Positions 1 to 9,076 of a stretch of 44,929 nt of DNA are shown here, in pieces. The number at the start of each line of letters is the position of its first letter. The stretch's first letter is position 1. Made by a program: the position numbers and the translations under genes. This DNA comes from JBHWPB01 sp043424675 (lineage in GTDB: Bacteria; Bacillota; Bacilli; Lactobacillales; Carnobacteriaceae_A), in NCBI GenBank assembly GCA_043424675.1, contig JBHWPB010000113.1:1-44929 (forward strand). The letters are read 5' to 3'. The notes beneath the pieces were generated by a model. That model saw nothing but the letters and a program-made list of their open reading frames with translations, was not told the DNA's origin and did no database searches.

Positions 1-34
1 TATTAAAATTATTCTTTATAGCAGTTTCAGCCAA

Positions 35-65
35 TTTATAAGAATAATATAAATCTTCTTATAAA
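35..65 (-). terminator. weak AT-rich hairpin downstream of nadE
   Basis: A 10-bp perfect inverted repeat (arms 35-44 and 56-65, 11-nt loop) lies about 20 nt past the nadE stop codon. It is almost all A-T and no T-run follows on the minus strand, so it is at best a weak or factor-assisted end for the pncB-nadE transcript. Confidence 0.3.
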
Positions 66-85
66 ACAATCATTATTGTACTTTC

Positions 86-919
86 TCATCCTTCTCTCCA
101 AAAATTATCAAAGATAGTAATCGGCATGTGACGCTTATGCTGTGACTGCATGTAGAGCTCTTCGATTCTTGCAGCAGCTGCTTGGGGAACTTCCCTGCCT
201 TCCAAATAATCATCCAGATGGTCATAAGTCACACCTAAAGCCTCTTCGTCGGACTGTAACGGCTTATCATCTTCCAGATCAGCTGTCGGCACTTTCTCAA
301 CGAGGTGATCGGGGGCTCCCAGCTCCCGTAATAATTCCCGTCCTTGACGTTTATTTAAGCGAAAGAGTGGCATAAGATCGGCTGATCCGTCTCCAAATTT
401 AGTAAAGAAGCCGACTGTATTTTCTGCCGCATGATCGGTTCCTAGAACAATACCAGATCTTTCTCCGGCTATAGCATACTGCACGACCATACGCTGCCGT
501 GCTTTAATGTTGCCCTTGTTAAAATCTGAAATGCCGAACCCCTGATCGACAAACTCTGCAGTAAGAGCGTCGGTTGCCGACTTAATATTAATATCCAAGA
601 CAACATCAGGGGCGATCCATGCGAGAGCATCATCCACATCGCCTTGATCCTGTTGCTTTCCATAAGGCAGAGTGACAGCGATAAATTGGTAGGCGTCATC
701 TCCTGTCGCCGAACGGACTTCTTCCGCTGTGAGCTGGGCGATTTTCCCTAATAAAGTCGAATCTTGTCCGCCGCTGATGCCTAAAACTAGAGTTTTTAAG
801 AATGAATGCTCTCTCCAATAGGAACGAATGAAATTGATAGACTTTCGAACTTCTTCTTGAGGATCAATTTCAGGCTGAACTCCCATTTCTTTTATAATTT
901 TTTCTTGTAAACCAGACAT
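86..919 (-). CDS. nadE: NH3-dependent NAD+ synthetase
   Basis: Catalyses the last step of NAD+ synthesis, amidating nicotinic acid adenine dinucleotide with ATP. The 277-aa length matches the short single-domain form that uses free ammonia; there is no N-terminal nitrilase-type glutaminase domain. The ATP-pyrophosphatase P-loop SGGQDS is at residues 49-54, followed by the usual C-terminal region with a GTDHAAEN motif. The gene starts 2 nt after the pncB stop, so the two are certainly co-transcribed and together convert nicotinic acid to NAD+ when combined with NadD. Its ammonia dependence is normal for Firmicutes but fits the apparent loss of glutaminase function in PurF and PurL further along. 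Confidence 0.95.
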   Translation of the reverse strand: MSGLQEKIIKEMGVQPEIDPQEEVRKSINFIRSYWREHSFLKTLVLGISGGQDSTLLGKIAQLTAEEVRSATGDDAYQFIAVTLPYGKQQDQGDVDDALAWIAPDVVLDINIKSATDALTAEFVDQGFGISDFNKGNIKARQRMVVQYAIAGERSGIVLGTDHAAENTVGFFTKFGDGSADLMPLFRLNKRQGRELLRELGAPDHLVEKVPTADLEDDKPLQSDEEALGVTYDHLDDYLEGREVPQAAAARIEELYMQSQHKRHMPITIFDNFWREG

Positions 920-921
920 AT

Positions 922-2418
922 TTATTCCCCTTTTTCATTTCTTTCCCTGTGCTCCTTGGCATAGTTTCTGAAATATTGAATGGTTTCGATTTTCCGATCG
1001 TACAGTTCCTGAGAAAGATCGACCGGGTAAGGTTCTGGGTTAAGCAAACGCATATATTCTTCCCAGATGCCTTTTTCACTCTCTTGCTTGTATTCTTTAA
1101 TTTCATCTAAGGCAGGTAGATCATAAACGAGCTTCCCGTCCACAAAGATATCATTTAACAGCGGTCGCGCCTGAAAGTTTTCTACTGTTTTATTGATGTA
1201 AGTATGTTTAGGATGGAACATAAACAGTTCTTCTTTTTCATTCGGGTCTTCTGTGTAGATGGAAACATAATCCCCCTCTGATTTTTCTTCTTCTCCGCTG
1301 GTAATCCGCCAGACTTGTTTTTTCGCAGGGGTCGAAATTTTATCTGCATTCGATGTAATTTTGAGCGTATCTTCCATTATCCCATTCTCATTTTCAATGG
1401 ATACTAGTTTATAGACGCCCCCTAAAGCAGGTTGAGTATAGGCTGTAATCATCCGTGTTCCTACTCCCCATGTATCAATCTTAGCGCCCTGCATTTTTAA
1501 GTTGACAATGGTGTCTGCATCTAAGGAATTAGAGGCAATGATCTTTGCATCAGGATAACCGGCTTTATCCAGCATCTTACGGACACGTTTCGATAAGAAA
1601 GAAAGATCTCCGCTGTCTAAACGCACGCCGATAAAATTTATTTTATCTCCCATCTCATCTGCGACACGAATCGCATTAGGAAGACCTGATTCTAGAGTAT
1701 CGTAAGTGTCGATGAGAAAAACACAATCCCTGTGAGTATTAGCGTACGCTTTAAACGCTTCATATTCGTCACGATAAGCCTGAATTAAAGCATGAGCATG
1801 CGTCCCGCTTGCTGGAATCCCGAACACTTTAGAGGCGCGAACGTTACTTGTCGACTCCGCTCCGCCAATATAAGTCGCCCGTGCTCCCCACAAGGCAGCA
1901 TCCATCTCCTGCGCCCGGCGAGTTCCGAACTCTAAAACAGAATCCCCCTCTGCGGCGGTCACGATTTGGGAAGCTTTTGTGGCAATCAAAGTTTGAAAGT
2001 TAAAGATATTCAAGATCGCCGTTTCAAGGATCTGGCCGTCAGCAAGCGTTCCTTCCACTTGAATCAGAGGTTCTTCGGCAAATGCGATCTCCCCTTCATG
2101 GAAAGAGCGCAGAGTTCCTTGAAAACGCCAATTTTTTAAGTATTCTAAAAAATCTTCTTCATATCCTTCCATTTCTCGAAGATAGTCGATATCGGATTCG
2201 GTGAAATGAAGGTTATCAATATAATCAATAATGCGCTCGAGCCCCGCGAAGACAGTATAGCCTAAATCAAAGGGTTCCTTGCGGTAATAAGCTTCAAAGA
2301 CTGCTTTTCTATCGCTTATCCCCTCTCTCCAATAGGTTTCAAGCATGTTAATTTCATATAAATCTGTATGAAGGGCCAATCCCTCATCAGGATACTTCAT
2401 GTTATCTCGTTTACTCAT
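922..2418 (-). CDS. pncB: nicotinate phosphoribosyltransferase
   Basis: Makes nicotinate mononucleotide from nicotinic acid and PRPP (Preiss-Handler pathway). The 498-aa protein has the family signatures: an N-terminal HTDLYEINM segment that includes the usual TDxYxxxM motif, a central EFGTRRAQ, and the GVRLDSGDL motif near residue 266. The start is supported by AAAGGA 8 nt upstream. It is the first gene of the pncB-nadE pair. A putative promoter (TTAACA, 18 nt, TATAAT) precedes it, and a near-consensus cre box sits just upstream, so catabolite control is possible. Confidence 0.95.
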   Translation of the reverse strand: MSKRDNMKYPDEGLALHTDLYEINMLETYWREGISDRKAVFEAYYRKEPFDLGYTVFAGLERIIDYIDNLHFTESDIDYLREMEGYEEDFLEYLKNWRFQGTLRSFHEGEIAFAEEPLIQVEGTLADGQILETAILNIFNFQTLIATKASQIVTAAEGDSVLEFGTRRAQEMDAALWGARATYIGGAESTSNVRASKVFGIPASGTHAHALIQAYRDEYEAFKAYANTHRDCVFLIDTYDTLESGLPNAIRVADEMGDKINFIGVRLDSGDLSFLSKRVRKMLDKAGYPDAKIIASNSLDADTIVNLKMQGAKIDTWGVGTRMITAYTQPALGGVYKLVSIENENGIMEDTLKITSNADKISTPAKKQVWRITSGEEEKSEGDYVSIYTEDPNEKEELFMFHPKHTYINKTVENFQARPLLNDIFVDGKLVYDLPALDEIKEYKQESEKGIWEEYMRLLNPEPYPVDLSQELYDRKIETIQYFRNYAKEHRERNEKGE

Positions 2419-2470
2419 CTGAAATTTCCTTTCATCATTTTTCTCTTATAGAATCACTATAACATTTATT

Positions 2471-2500
2471 ATTATACATGTATTCCTTCCAGTATGTTAA
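2471..2500 (-). promoter_or_regulatory. putative pncB promoter
   Basis: Read on the minus strand: TTAACA (2500-2495), 18-nt spacer, TATAAT (2476-2471), about 50 nt before the pncB start codon. The -10 is perfect and the -35 matches 5 of 6 positions. Confidence 0.55.
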
Positions 2501-2509
2501 TCAATACAG

Positions 2510-2525
2510 TATAAAAGCGTTTACA
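2510..2525. promoter_or_regulatory. possible CcpA (cre) site
   Basis: The minus strand reads TGTAAACGCTTTTATA, which fits the cre consensus (TGNAANCGNWNNCA) except for one T in place of the last conserved C. It lies between the divergent pncB and flavin-reductase promoters, just upstream of both -35 boxes, so it could act on either gene. Assigned by eye only. Confidence 0.4.
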
Positions 2526-2533
2526 TTATTCTG

Positions 2534-2562
2534 TTGACTTTTTGACACTCTTTTCATATAAT
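2534..2562 (+). promoter_or_regulatory. strong sigma-A promoter of the flavin reductase gene
   Basis: TTGACT (2534-2539), exactly 17 nt, TATAAT (2557-2562). This is one of the best housekeeping promoters in the window and gives a leader of about 48 nt before the ATG at 2618. Confidence 0.8.
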
Positions 2563-2617
2563 TAACTTTGTGAGATATTGCGTTTAGATCACAATATATT
2601 AAGGGAAGTGTTTGTTT

Positions 2618-3199
2618 ATGAAAATTGTTGGAATAGTTGGGAACAACTCAAAAAAATCAAGTAACCGTGTTCTTCTCGAATACATGGCTGACAGATACGG
2701 TAAGGATGTTGACTTTGAAGTACATGGAATTGAAGATATTCCTTTATTCAACGTTGACAATGCCGGTGATGTTCCAGAGTCTGTTAAAAAATTAAATGAT
2801 GCGATTGAAGCAGCTGATGGCGTTGTATTTTCTACAGCAGAATACGACCACTCTATCACAGCTGCCCTTAAGAGCGCAATTGAATGGTTATCAAGCGTCT
2901 ATCACCCGTTCACAGACAAGCCGGTGATGATTGTCGGAGCTTCATACGGAACCTTGGGCTCTGTCCGTGCTCAGATGAACTTACGCACTATCTTAAATGC
3001 GCCAGGACTCCAAGCTAAAGTATTGCAAGGAAATGAATTCTTACTAGGCCAAGCCAAAGAGAAGTTTGATGACGAAGGAAAGATGACCGATACAGGTACT
3101 GCAGACTTCTTAGACCTCTGCTTCAATAATTTCAAAAAGTTTGTCGAAGATAATAATCTTGCTGTGGCAAATCGCAACCAAGAAACAGAAGTTCAATAA
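2618..3199 (+). CDS. NAD(P)H-dependent FMN reductase family protein
   Basis: A flavodoxin-fold reductase that uses NAD(P)H to reduce FMN or quinone/azo-type substrates. The N-terminus (IVGIVGNNSKKSSNR) is the flavin phosphate-binding loop. TAEYDHSITAALKSAIEW near residue 70 corresponds to the family's PEYN-x-S-x(2)-LK-x-A-[IL]-DW signature. I use the ATG at 2618 rather than the in-frame TTG at 2612, because AGGGAAG is 9 nt from the ATG but only 3 nt from the TTG. The protein is 193 aa, normal for the family. It is monocistronic, with its own strong promoter and a terminator at 3220. Substrate unknown. Confidence 0.85.
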   Translation: MKIVGIVGNNSKKSSNRVLLEYMADRYGKDVDFEVHGIEDIPLFNVDNAGDVPESVKKLNDAIEAADGVVFSTAEYDHSITAALKSAIEWLSSVYHPFTDKPVMIVGASYGTLGSVRAQMNLRTILNAPGLQAKVLQGNEFLLGQAKEKFDDEGKMTDTGTADFLDLCFNNFKKFVEDNNLAVANRNQETEVQ

Positions 3200-3219
3200 C
3201 TTTATTTTTTAACATAACT

Positions 3220-3245
3220 TCCCTTTCAAAACGAAAGGGATTTTT
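3220..3245 (+). terminator. rho-independent terminator of the flavin reductase gene
   Basis: Perfect 8-bp stem (TCCCTTTC / GAAAGGGA), 5-nt loop, followed by five T residues. Confidence 0.85.
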
Positions 3246-3334
3246 CATTTGAACGATTAATCTTAATATCTTCATATTTGCGTACCTCGTATTTCATAAC
3301 CTGAAAGCAAACCTTATAGAACCCCTCAATTTTA

Positions 3335-3378
3335 AATAAAAAAGAAACCACACCTCCTATCAGAGGAGATGTGGTTTC
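3335..3378 (-). terminator. terminator of the amino-acid ABC operon
   Basis: Stem 3344-3358 / 3363-3378 with one internal mismatch. On the minus strand it is followed by a T-rich run (A-run at 3338-3343 on the plus strand), 20 nt past the last gene of the cluster. Confidence 0.8.
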
Positions 3379-3397
3379 TCTTGTGCGTTATTTAGGA

Positions 3398-4258
3398 TTA
3401 TTCAGTTGCTTCATATTCAAATATGTTTTCTCCATACCACTCTTCTGAAATTTCAGATAAAGTTCCATCTTCTTTCAATTGACGTACCGCTTCATCAAAT
3501 GAAGCCATTAAGTCTTCTTGTCCTGGTGCAAACATGAAGTAAGTTTCATTAACTTGTACGGGCTCTTCCACCATTTTAACATCTAAGCCAAGCTCTTCTA
3601 TAATCCCGTCAATATTTAAGTTAGAAGGAATTACCAGTGCATCATATTGTTGATCATGGATAGATTGGAGTCTCTGAGCATAATCTCCAGAATCTCCTAA
3701 GTTGATACCGATTTGATTCTCTGGATTTTCTTCATTATATTCTGTAAGGAGATTGAAAATACCGCCATTAGGTGTCACAGGCGCCACTTCTCTTCCGACT
3801 AAATCATCTAGAGTTTGGATATCATTTTCAGATTCATGTACATAAATTCTGATCACACTTGCTCCTGTATTTTCTTCAGGAAAAGCGTAGTATTCTTGAC
3901 GTTCTGCTGTCTGGAAGAGCCCCCCGCCGATAAAGTTATACTTGCCGCTGTCCAGACCAACTTGAGTGGCTTCGGAACTGACACTTTCAACTTCGATATT
4001 AAAATCATCCGTCGCTTCATTAATTGCATTTAAAACGTCAATCTCATAACCATCGAGTTCGCCCTCTGAGTTTGTAAAGCTCAAAGGCTGTGACGCATTT
4101 TCTACAGCAACCATCACCGTATTATCTCCACTCTGGCCGCCGCCCCCTGCTTGTTCTGAAGTATTGGTATCTTCCTCGCCCGTTCCATTTCCACAAGCAA
4201 CTAAAATGACCCCAACTAAAGCAATTAAAATCGTTTTTAACCATTTTTTCATTTTCAT
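3398..4258 (-). CDS. amino-acid ABC transporter substrate-binding lipoprotein
   Basis: Extracellular lipid-anchored receptor of a polar amino-acid importer. It has a signal peptide with lipobox LVAC at residues 19-22, then a Gly/Ser/Glu-rich linker, then a SBP-family-3 domain (VENASQPLSF, GYEIDVLNAI, NFIGGGLFQT). The last gene of a four-gene operon, in the order ATPase, permease, permease, receptor. Two in-frame ATGs (4258 and 4252) are possible starts; spacing from AAAGG does not decide between them. Relatedness of the ATPase to TcyN suggests cystine or a similar amino acid, but the ligand cannot be read from sequence. Confidence 0.85.
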   Translation of the reverse strand: MKMKKWLKTILIALVGVILVACGNGTGEEDTNTSEQAGGGGQSGDNTVMVAVENASQPLSFTNSEGELDGYEIDVLNAINEATDDFNIEVESVSSEATQVGLDSGKYNFIGGGLFQTAERQEYYAFPEENTGASVIRIYVHESENDIQTLDDLVGREVAPVTPNGGIFNLLTEYNEENPENQIGINLGDSGDYAQRLQSIHDQQYDALVIPSNLNIDGIIEELGLDVKMVEEPVQVNETYFMFAPGQEDLMASFDEAVRQLKEDGTLSEISEEWYGENIFEYEATE

Positions 4259-4297
4259 TCAACCTTTCTCTTCCCTGTTACCTCTATTTAGAAAATC

Positions 4298-4993
4298 TTA
4301 GGAATGCTGGACACGCATACGTTCTGATACGCGGTCAAAGATAAATTGTAAGATTCCACAGATGAGCCAATACACGAGTGCGGCTGCTGCATAGGATTCA
4401 ATGTATCTGAAGTTCAATGCAGCGGCGAGCCGTGCTTGGGCCATAATATCAACCACCCCTACTGTAAATGCAAGTGACAGTGATTTAATAATTTTCAAAA
4501 AAGCATTCAAAAATAATGGAATCGCAACAGTCAATGCCTGCGGGATAATCACTCGGCGTAAATTTTGAGTGCGCGTAAATCCTATCGAACGACCGGCTTC
4601 AATTTGAGCGGGATCGATGGACTGAAAAGCCCCGCGGATATATTCGGATTCGACAGCCGCCTCTAATAAGGAGTATGTCACCAGTACGATAAGAAGACTG
4701 GGAAACTCGTAGGGATCAGCGGCTACCCCGAAGACACTCAATAAAGAAGCGCTGGCGTTCGGCAGGCTGTACATCACAACGAGAAGGTGCACAATCAGAG
4801 GCACCCCTCGCATGTATGAGATAAATATATTCAGGAGTTGTGTTAAAACAGGAACCTCTCTCTGTTTAATCAAGGCGATGAGGCCGCCTAAAATAATGCC
4901 TATCATTAAAACAATCACAGCTAAAAGCAGGGTCCTGGGGACAGCTTGGAGAACGATTCCAATCGTTTCAAACATAACATTAAATCTAAACAT
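4298..4993 (-). CDS. amino-acid ABC transporter permease (second)
   Basis: A membrane permease of the HisM/GlnP type, 231 aa, with about five membrane segments. The EAA loop that docks to the ATPase is around residues 133-160 (EAGRSIGFTRTQNLRRVIIPQA). It ends 39 nt before the receptor gene and starts 4 nt after the first permease gene. With its partner it should form the heterodimeric channel of the importer. Confidence 0.88.
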   Translation of the reverse strand: MFRFNVMFETIGIVLQAVPRTLLLAVIVLMIGIILGGLIALIKQREVPVLTQLLNIFISYMRGVPLIVHLLVVMYSLPNASASLLSVFGVAADPYEFPSLLIVLVTYSLLEAAVESEYIRGAFQSIDPAQIEAGRSIGFTRTQNLRRVIIPQALTVAIPLFLNAFLKIIKSLSLAFTVGVVDIMAQARLAAALNFRYIESYAAAALVYWLICGILQFIFDRVSERMRVQHS

Positions 4994-4997
4994 TCAC

Positions 4998-5684
4998 TCA
5001 CCCTACTTTCATATATTTAGAATAACGACGTTCCAGCACGTTGACCCCCACAGTCAAGAGTGAAGAAAGCGCCCAATAAATTAAAGCCACTGTCAGATAG
5101 ACTTCAAACTGATACACACCGTAAGTATTAGCAATAATAATTTCTGCCTGCCCCATCAAATCGACCAGACCAATCAAGAAAAGCAAGGAGGTATCCAGCA
5201 GGAGATTAATCCAAGCATTCCCTAAACTAGGTAAGGCGATGGGAATTACTTGCGGGAATATAATTCTCATATGACTTTGAAAACTTGTCATTCCGATACT
5301 TTTGGCTGCTTCATGCTGTTCTTCAGATACAGCTAAGTAACTGGGGCGCAGAATTTCTGAAATAAATCCTCCTGTATACATCACAAGAGCAATAATAGAA
5401 AAAGTCACTCGGCTGACATTATCCGTACTGATTCCAAAAGTCTGCAACAACAAAGGCAGTCCATAATAAACTAAGAAAATATGAACAATTCCTGGCGTGC
5501 TCCGTGTAAAAGACGTATAGGCTTCTAAAAGCTGGCTGATGACAGGCGCCTTTTTAATTCTAAAATAAGTAATAACAACAGCCCATAAAAAGGAAACAAC
5601 TAGAGCCACGAGAAAAACATAAATGGTAACGGGCAAGGATTGAATCAGGCTCGGCAGTATTTCCAGAATAAAACTAAAATCCAA
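4998..5684 (-). CDS. amino-acid ABC transporter permease (first)
   Basis: A 228-aa HisM/GlnP-type permease, with the EAA loop around residues 130-155 (EAAKSIGMTSFQSHMRIIFPQV) and about five membrane segments. The start is TTG at 5684, supported by AGGAGG 7-8 nt upstream; there is no nearby in-frame ATG. It lies between the ATPase gene (24 nt away) and the second permease gene (4 nt away). Confidence 0.88.
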   Translation of the reverse strand: MDFSFILEILPSLIQSLPVTIYVFLVALVVSFLWAVVITYFRIKKAPVISQLLEAYTSFTRSTPGIVHIFLVYYGLPLLLQTFGISTDNVSRVTFSIIALVMYTGGFISEILRPSYLAVSEEQHEAAKSIGMTSFQSHMRIIFPQVIPIALPSLGNAWINLLLDTSLLFLIGLVDLMGQAEIIIANTYGVYQFEVYLTVALIYWALSSLLTVGVNVLERRYSKYMKVG

Positions 5685-5708
5685 AATCTCTCCTCCTCTG
5701 CCTCAAGA

Positions 5709-6476
5709 TCATCCCTCTGCTCCAGCTTCTTCTGCAAGAAAGGAATGTTCAAAGCGCCTCACGAAATCTTCTGTCCGTTTTTCTTTAGGGTGATTAAAGA
5801 TCTGTTCCGGAGGTCCTTGCTCAACAATCCTTCCGCCTTCCATAAAGACAACACGGTCTGAGACATATTTCGCAAATTCCATCTCATGAGTCGCTAGAAT
5901 CATAGTCGTTCCAAGCTTCGCTAACTCTTGTAAGGTTTTTAATATATCTGCAGAACCTTCTGGGTCCAGAGAAGAAGTCGGCTCGTCTAACAGCATGACC
6001 TCTGGATTCAAAGCCATCGCTCTGGCGATGCCTATTCTCTGTTGCTGCCCTCCTGAAAGCTCTTTGGGATACTTATCAATCTGTCCTAAAAGATTGACAC
6101 GTTCAATTTCTCGAAGCGCTATTGCTTCCGCTTCTTCTTTTGATTTTTTCTGTACGGTCACTAAACCTTCCATCACATTTTCTAAAATAGTCATATGTGT
6201 AAAGAGGTTGTAGTTTTGAAAGACCATTCCAGTTCGGCGTCTCATTTCAATAATATCTTCGTTGGAAGCATTTTGACAGGAGACGGTTTTGTCACCAATT
6301 GTAATGGTACCTTTATCTGCACACGATAAAAAGTTAATGGAACGCAGGAGCGTTGTCTTTCCAGTTCCACTAGGTCCAATGAGTGCAACAACCTCACCAT
6401 CTTCTATTGAAAGCGAGATGCCATCCAACACTTTCAAGTCCCCGTAAGACTTCTCTATATTTTCTAATTTTATCAT
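5709..6476 (-). CDS. amino-acid ABC transporter ATP-binding protein
   Basis: The energising subunit of the importer. Walker A GPSGTGKTT is near residues 34-42, the Q-loop follows at VFQNYNLF, the signature is LSGGQQQR, Walker B is VMLLDEPTSSLD and the switch His is in ATHEMEF. The segment ENVMEGL and the C-terminal HPKEKRTEDFVRR resemble TcyN of the cystine importer (from memory). AAAGGTGA precedes the ATG. First gene of the four-gene operon. The 168-nt upstream gap has no clear consensus promoter by eye. Confidence 0.9.
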   Translation of the reverse strand: MIKLENIEKSYGDLKVLDGISLSIEDGEVVALIGPSGTGKTTLLRSINFLSCADKGTITIGDKTVSCQNASNEDIIEMRRRTGMVFQNYNLFTHMTILENVMEGLVTVQKKSKEEAEAIALREIERVNLLGQIDKYPKELSGGQQQRIGIARAMALNPEVMLLDEPTSSLDPEGSADILKTLQELAKLGTTMILATHEMEFAKYVSDRVVFMEGGRIVEQGPPEQIFNHPKEKRTEDFVRRFEHSFLAEEAGAEG

Positions 6477-6644
6477 ATCTTCACCTTTATTCTTATCGAT
6501 TCCAATAGCTTATTTATTCTATCATGAAAAAAGAAAAAAACAGAATGCAAAATACCATACTCTCATTTCGTTAGTATAGTCTAATCATCCTTGTAGATAA
6601 TTTCAAACCAACTTAGCTGCAGATGTTAAAAGCAACAAGAAGTC

Positions 6645-7133
6645 TTAATTTTTCTCCCGCTCGTAATAACTTTCCTGGAGTTTTCTAACTTCTTTTGCCA
6701 GTTCCGGAACGGGTCCGTCTACTTGAGGGTTGCGAAGAACTTCTTGAATAGAACGGCTTCGAACTCTCGATTGTTCTTCAATTCCCATCTCTTTTTTCCA
6801 CTGACCCAACTGTGTGGAAGAACTCGCATACACGATCCGACCGAGACCAGCTAAACCATGAGCTGCGGCACACATTGGGCAGTGCTCGCCTGAAGTATAG
6901 ACTGTCGCTTCAGCTCTTTCTTCTTCTGTCATATTTTGACCTGCCCAACGCGCCAGATTGAATTCGGGATGCTGCGTGTGGTCGCCGCCAGCCACATGAT
7001 TATGGTCTTCGTAAAGAACATCCCCGCCTTTGGAAACAAGAACCGAACCAAAGGGCTGATCGCCTTTTTCTAAAGCAATACCTGCTAACTCAATACATCT
7101 TTCAAGGTAGTTCAAGTCTGAATTGTCAATCAT
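6645..7133 (-). CDS. cytidine/guanine deaminase-family nucleoside deaminase
   Basis: A zinc hydrolase of the CDA superfamily that removes an amino group as ammonia, most likely from a purine or pyrimidine base or nucleoside. The zinc site is visible: His and Glu in HPEFN (near residue 55; the more usual motif is HAE) and two Cys in HCPMC (near residue 86; the more usual motif is PCPMC). At 162 aa it matches guanine deaminase or similar enzymes. AAGGAGG lies 7 nt from the ATG. Stands alone between the ABC operon and groESL. The substrate is not decided by sequence; guanine deaminase is one option. Confidence 0.75.
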   Translation of the reverse strand: MIDNSDLNYLERCIELAGIALEKGDQPFGSVLVSKGGDVLYEDHNHVAGGDHTQHPEFNLARWAGQNMTEEERAEATVYTSGEHCPMCAAAHGLAGLGRIVYASSSTQLGQWKKEMGIEEQSRVRSRSIQEVLRNPQVDGPVPELAKEVRKLQESYYEREKN

Positions 7134-7343
7134 AAAACAACCTCCTTATTCTTTCTTTTTCTAGACTTCTTTCACCTTATCATATTAGCAAGAAATATCT
7201 TAGGAAATAAACTACGAGACTCTAATATCCTATAAGCTAACTTCCACTCATAACCAGGTGAAGTGTCCCTTAATCAAGTGCCGAGAATGCTCGCAAGTGA
7301 TTGAGTTCAAAGCAGGGAGTCAGGGTCTCTCATTTTAAATATT

Positions 7344-7381
7344 AAAAAATCTCTTGCCGGGTTAGTACAGGCAAGAGATTT
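7344..7381 (-). terminator. groESL terminator
   Basis: Perfect 12-bp stem (7347-7358 / 7370-7381) with an 11-nt loop, followed on the minus strand by six T residues. It is 45 nt past the groEL stop. Confidence 0.85.
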
Positions 7382-7426
7382 CATTATAGCTATATTCTGA
7401 TTATTCTTCTCAGTGCTGGAGATTAT

Positions 7427-9043
7427 TTACATCATTCCAGGTTGTCCTGCACCCATGTCAGGTAAGCTGTCTGGTTCTGAAATTTCAGCAACCGCTGATT
7501 CAGTCGTTAAGAGGAGTGCTGAGACACTTGCTGCATTTTGTAAGGCTGAACGTGTGACTTTTGTCGGGTCGATAATTCCACGTTCAATCATGTCTGTGTA
7601 TTCATTTGCTGCTGCATCATAACCTTTTCCAGCTTCGTTTCCTTTAAGCTCTGATACAACAACACTTCCTTCAATTCCAGCATTCGCTGCAATTTGACGA
7701 ACCGGTTCTTCCAGGGCACGTTTAACGATCTCAACACCTGTAAGCTCGTCGCCTTCTACATCTAATTCTTCCAATGCAGGGATAATGTTGATGTAGGCTG
7801 TTCCTCCACCTGGTACAATCCCTTCTTCAACTGCTGCACGTGAAGCATTCAATGCGTCCTCGATGCGGTATTTACGTTCTTTTTGCTCTGTTTCAGTTGC
7901 TGCACCGACTCGAATAACTGCAACTCCACCAGCAAGTTTAGCGATACGTTCTTCAATCTTTTCACGATCATAGTCAGAGTCTGTTTCTTCTGCTTGACGA
8001 CGTAAGAGCTCTACGCGCTGTTCGATCTGTTCCGCTTCTCCATTACCTGAAACGATAACGGTGTCATCTTTTGTAACAGTGATGTTTTCCGCACTTCCAA
8101 GTGATTCCAAGGTAGCGTCAGAAAGCTCAAGTCCTAGGTCATCTGTGATTACCTGTCCACCGGTTAAGATGGCGATATCTTCTAACATACCTTTGCGGCG
8201 GTCACCAAATCCTGGCGCTTTAACTGCTGTGACGTCAAGTGTTCCTCTAATTTTGTTTAACACTAATGTAGGCAGAGCTTCTCCTTCTACATCGTCAGCA
8301 ATAATGAGGAGCGGACGGCTAGACTGCATCACTTGTTCTAAAAGTGGGACAAGGTCTTGGATGTTAGAGATTTTCTTATCTGTGATTAAAATGTATGGAT
8401 TTTCAAGGTTTGCTTCCATCTTCTCTTCATCGGTAACCATGTACTGTGAAAGATATCCACGATCGAACTGCATACCCTCTACAACTTCCATGTCCGTCTC
8501 AATACCTTGAGAATCTTCAATCGTGATCACACCATCTGTTCCAACTTCATCCATCGCTGTTGAGAGGAGTTCACCAATTTCTTGGTCGCCAGATGAGATA
8601 GCAGCAATCTGTGCGATTGATTCTTTAGTTTTCACTTCTGTTGTGCTTTCTCTTAAAGCTTCGACTGCAGCTTGAGTTGCTTTTTCAATCCCGCGGCGAA
8701 TCCCTACTGGATTAGCTCCTGCTGCTACGTTTTTAGACCCTTCGTTTACAATCGCTTGTGTTAAGACAGTTGCAGTTGTTGTTCCGTCTCCAGCAACATC
8801 ATTTGTTTTTGTTGCTACTTCTGATACGAGCTGCGCTCCCATATTTTCAAAACGGTCTTCCAGTTCGATTTCTTTTGCAATGGTCACCCCATCATTTGTG
8901 ATCTGCGGTGAACCATACTCTTTATCTAAAATAACATTGCGGCCTTTGGGACCAATCGTTACTTTTACTGTATCTGCTAATTTGTTGACACCATCGATGA
9001 TACTCTTGCGTGCTTCTCCTGAAAATTTAATATCTTTAGCCAT
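7427..9043 (-). CDS. groEL: chaperonin GroEL (Hsp60)
   Basis: The 60-kDa chaperonin ring that folds proteins in the cytoplasm with GroES. It starts MAKDIKFSGEARKS and contains GPKGRNVIL, NDGVTIAKEI and the nucleotide-binding GDGTTTATVL motif. It ends in a short Gly/Met tail (MGAGQPGMM). I place the start at the ATG at 9043, not the in-frame GTG at 9055: that GTG is part of the GAGGTGA ribosome binding site, which lies 9 nt before the ATG. This gives 538 aa, the usual length. Second gene after groES, under CIRCE/HrcA control. Confidence 0.98.
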   Translation of the reverse strand: MAKDIKFSGEARKSIIDGVNKLADTVKVTIGPKGRNVILDKEYGSPQITNDGVTIAKEIELEDRFENMGAQLVSEVATKTNDVAGDGTTTATVLTQAIVNEGSKNVAAGANPVGIRRGIEKATQAAVEALRESTTEVKTKESIAQIAAISSGDQEIGELLSTAMDEVGTDGVITIEDSQGIETDMEVVEGMQFDRGYLSQYMVTDEEKMEANLENPYILITDKKISNIQDLVPLLEQVMQSSRPLLIIADDVEGEALPTLVLNKIRGTLDVTAVKAPGFGDRRKGMLEDIAILTGGQVITDDLGLELSDATLESLGSAENITVTKDDTVIVSGNGEAEQIEQRVELLRRQAEETDSDYDREKIEERIAKLAGGVAVIRVGAATETEQKERKYRIEDALNASRAAVEEGIVPGGGTAYINIIPALEELDVEGDELTGVEIVKRALEEPVRQIAANAGIEGSVVVSELKGNEAGKGYDAAANEYTDMIERGIIDPTKVTRSALQNAASVSALLLTTESAVAEISEPDSLPDMGAGQPGMM

Positions 9044-9076
9044 TAATTTTTTCACCTCATAAAAATTCTTTAGTAA

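Noticed and set aside
8061..8510. 149-codon plus-strand open frame inside groEL
   Set aside because: Antisense shadow of groEL with no ribosome binding site or recognisable motif.
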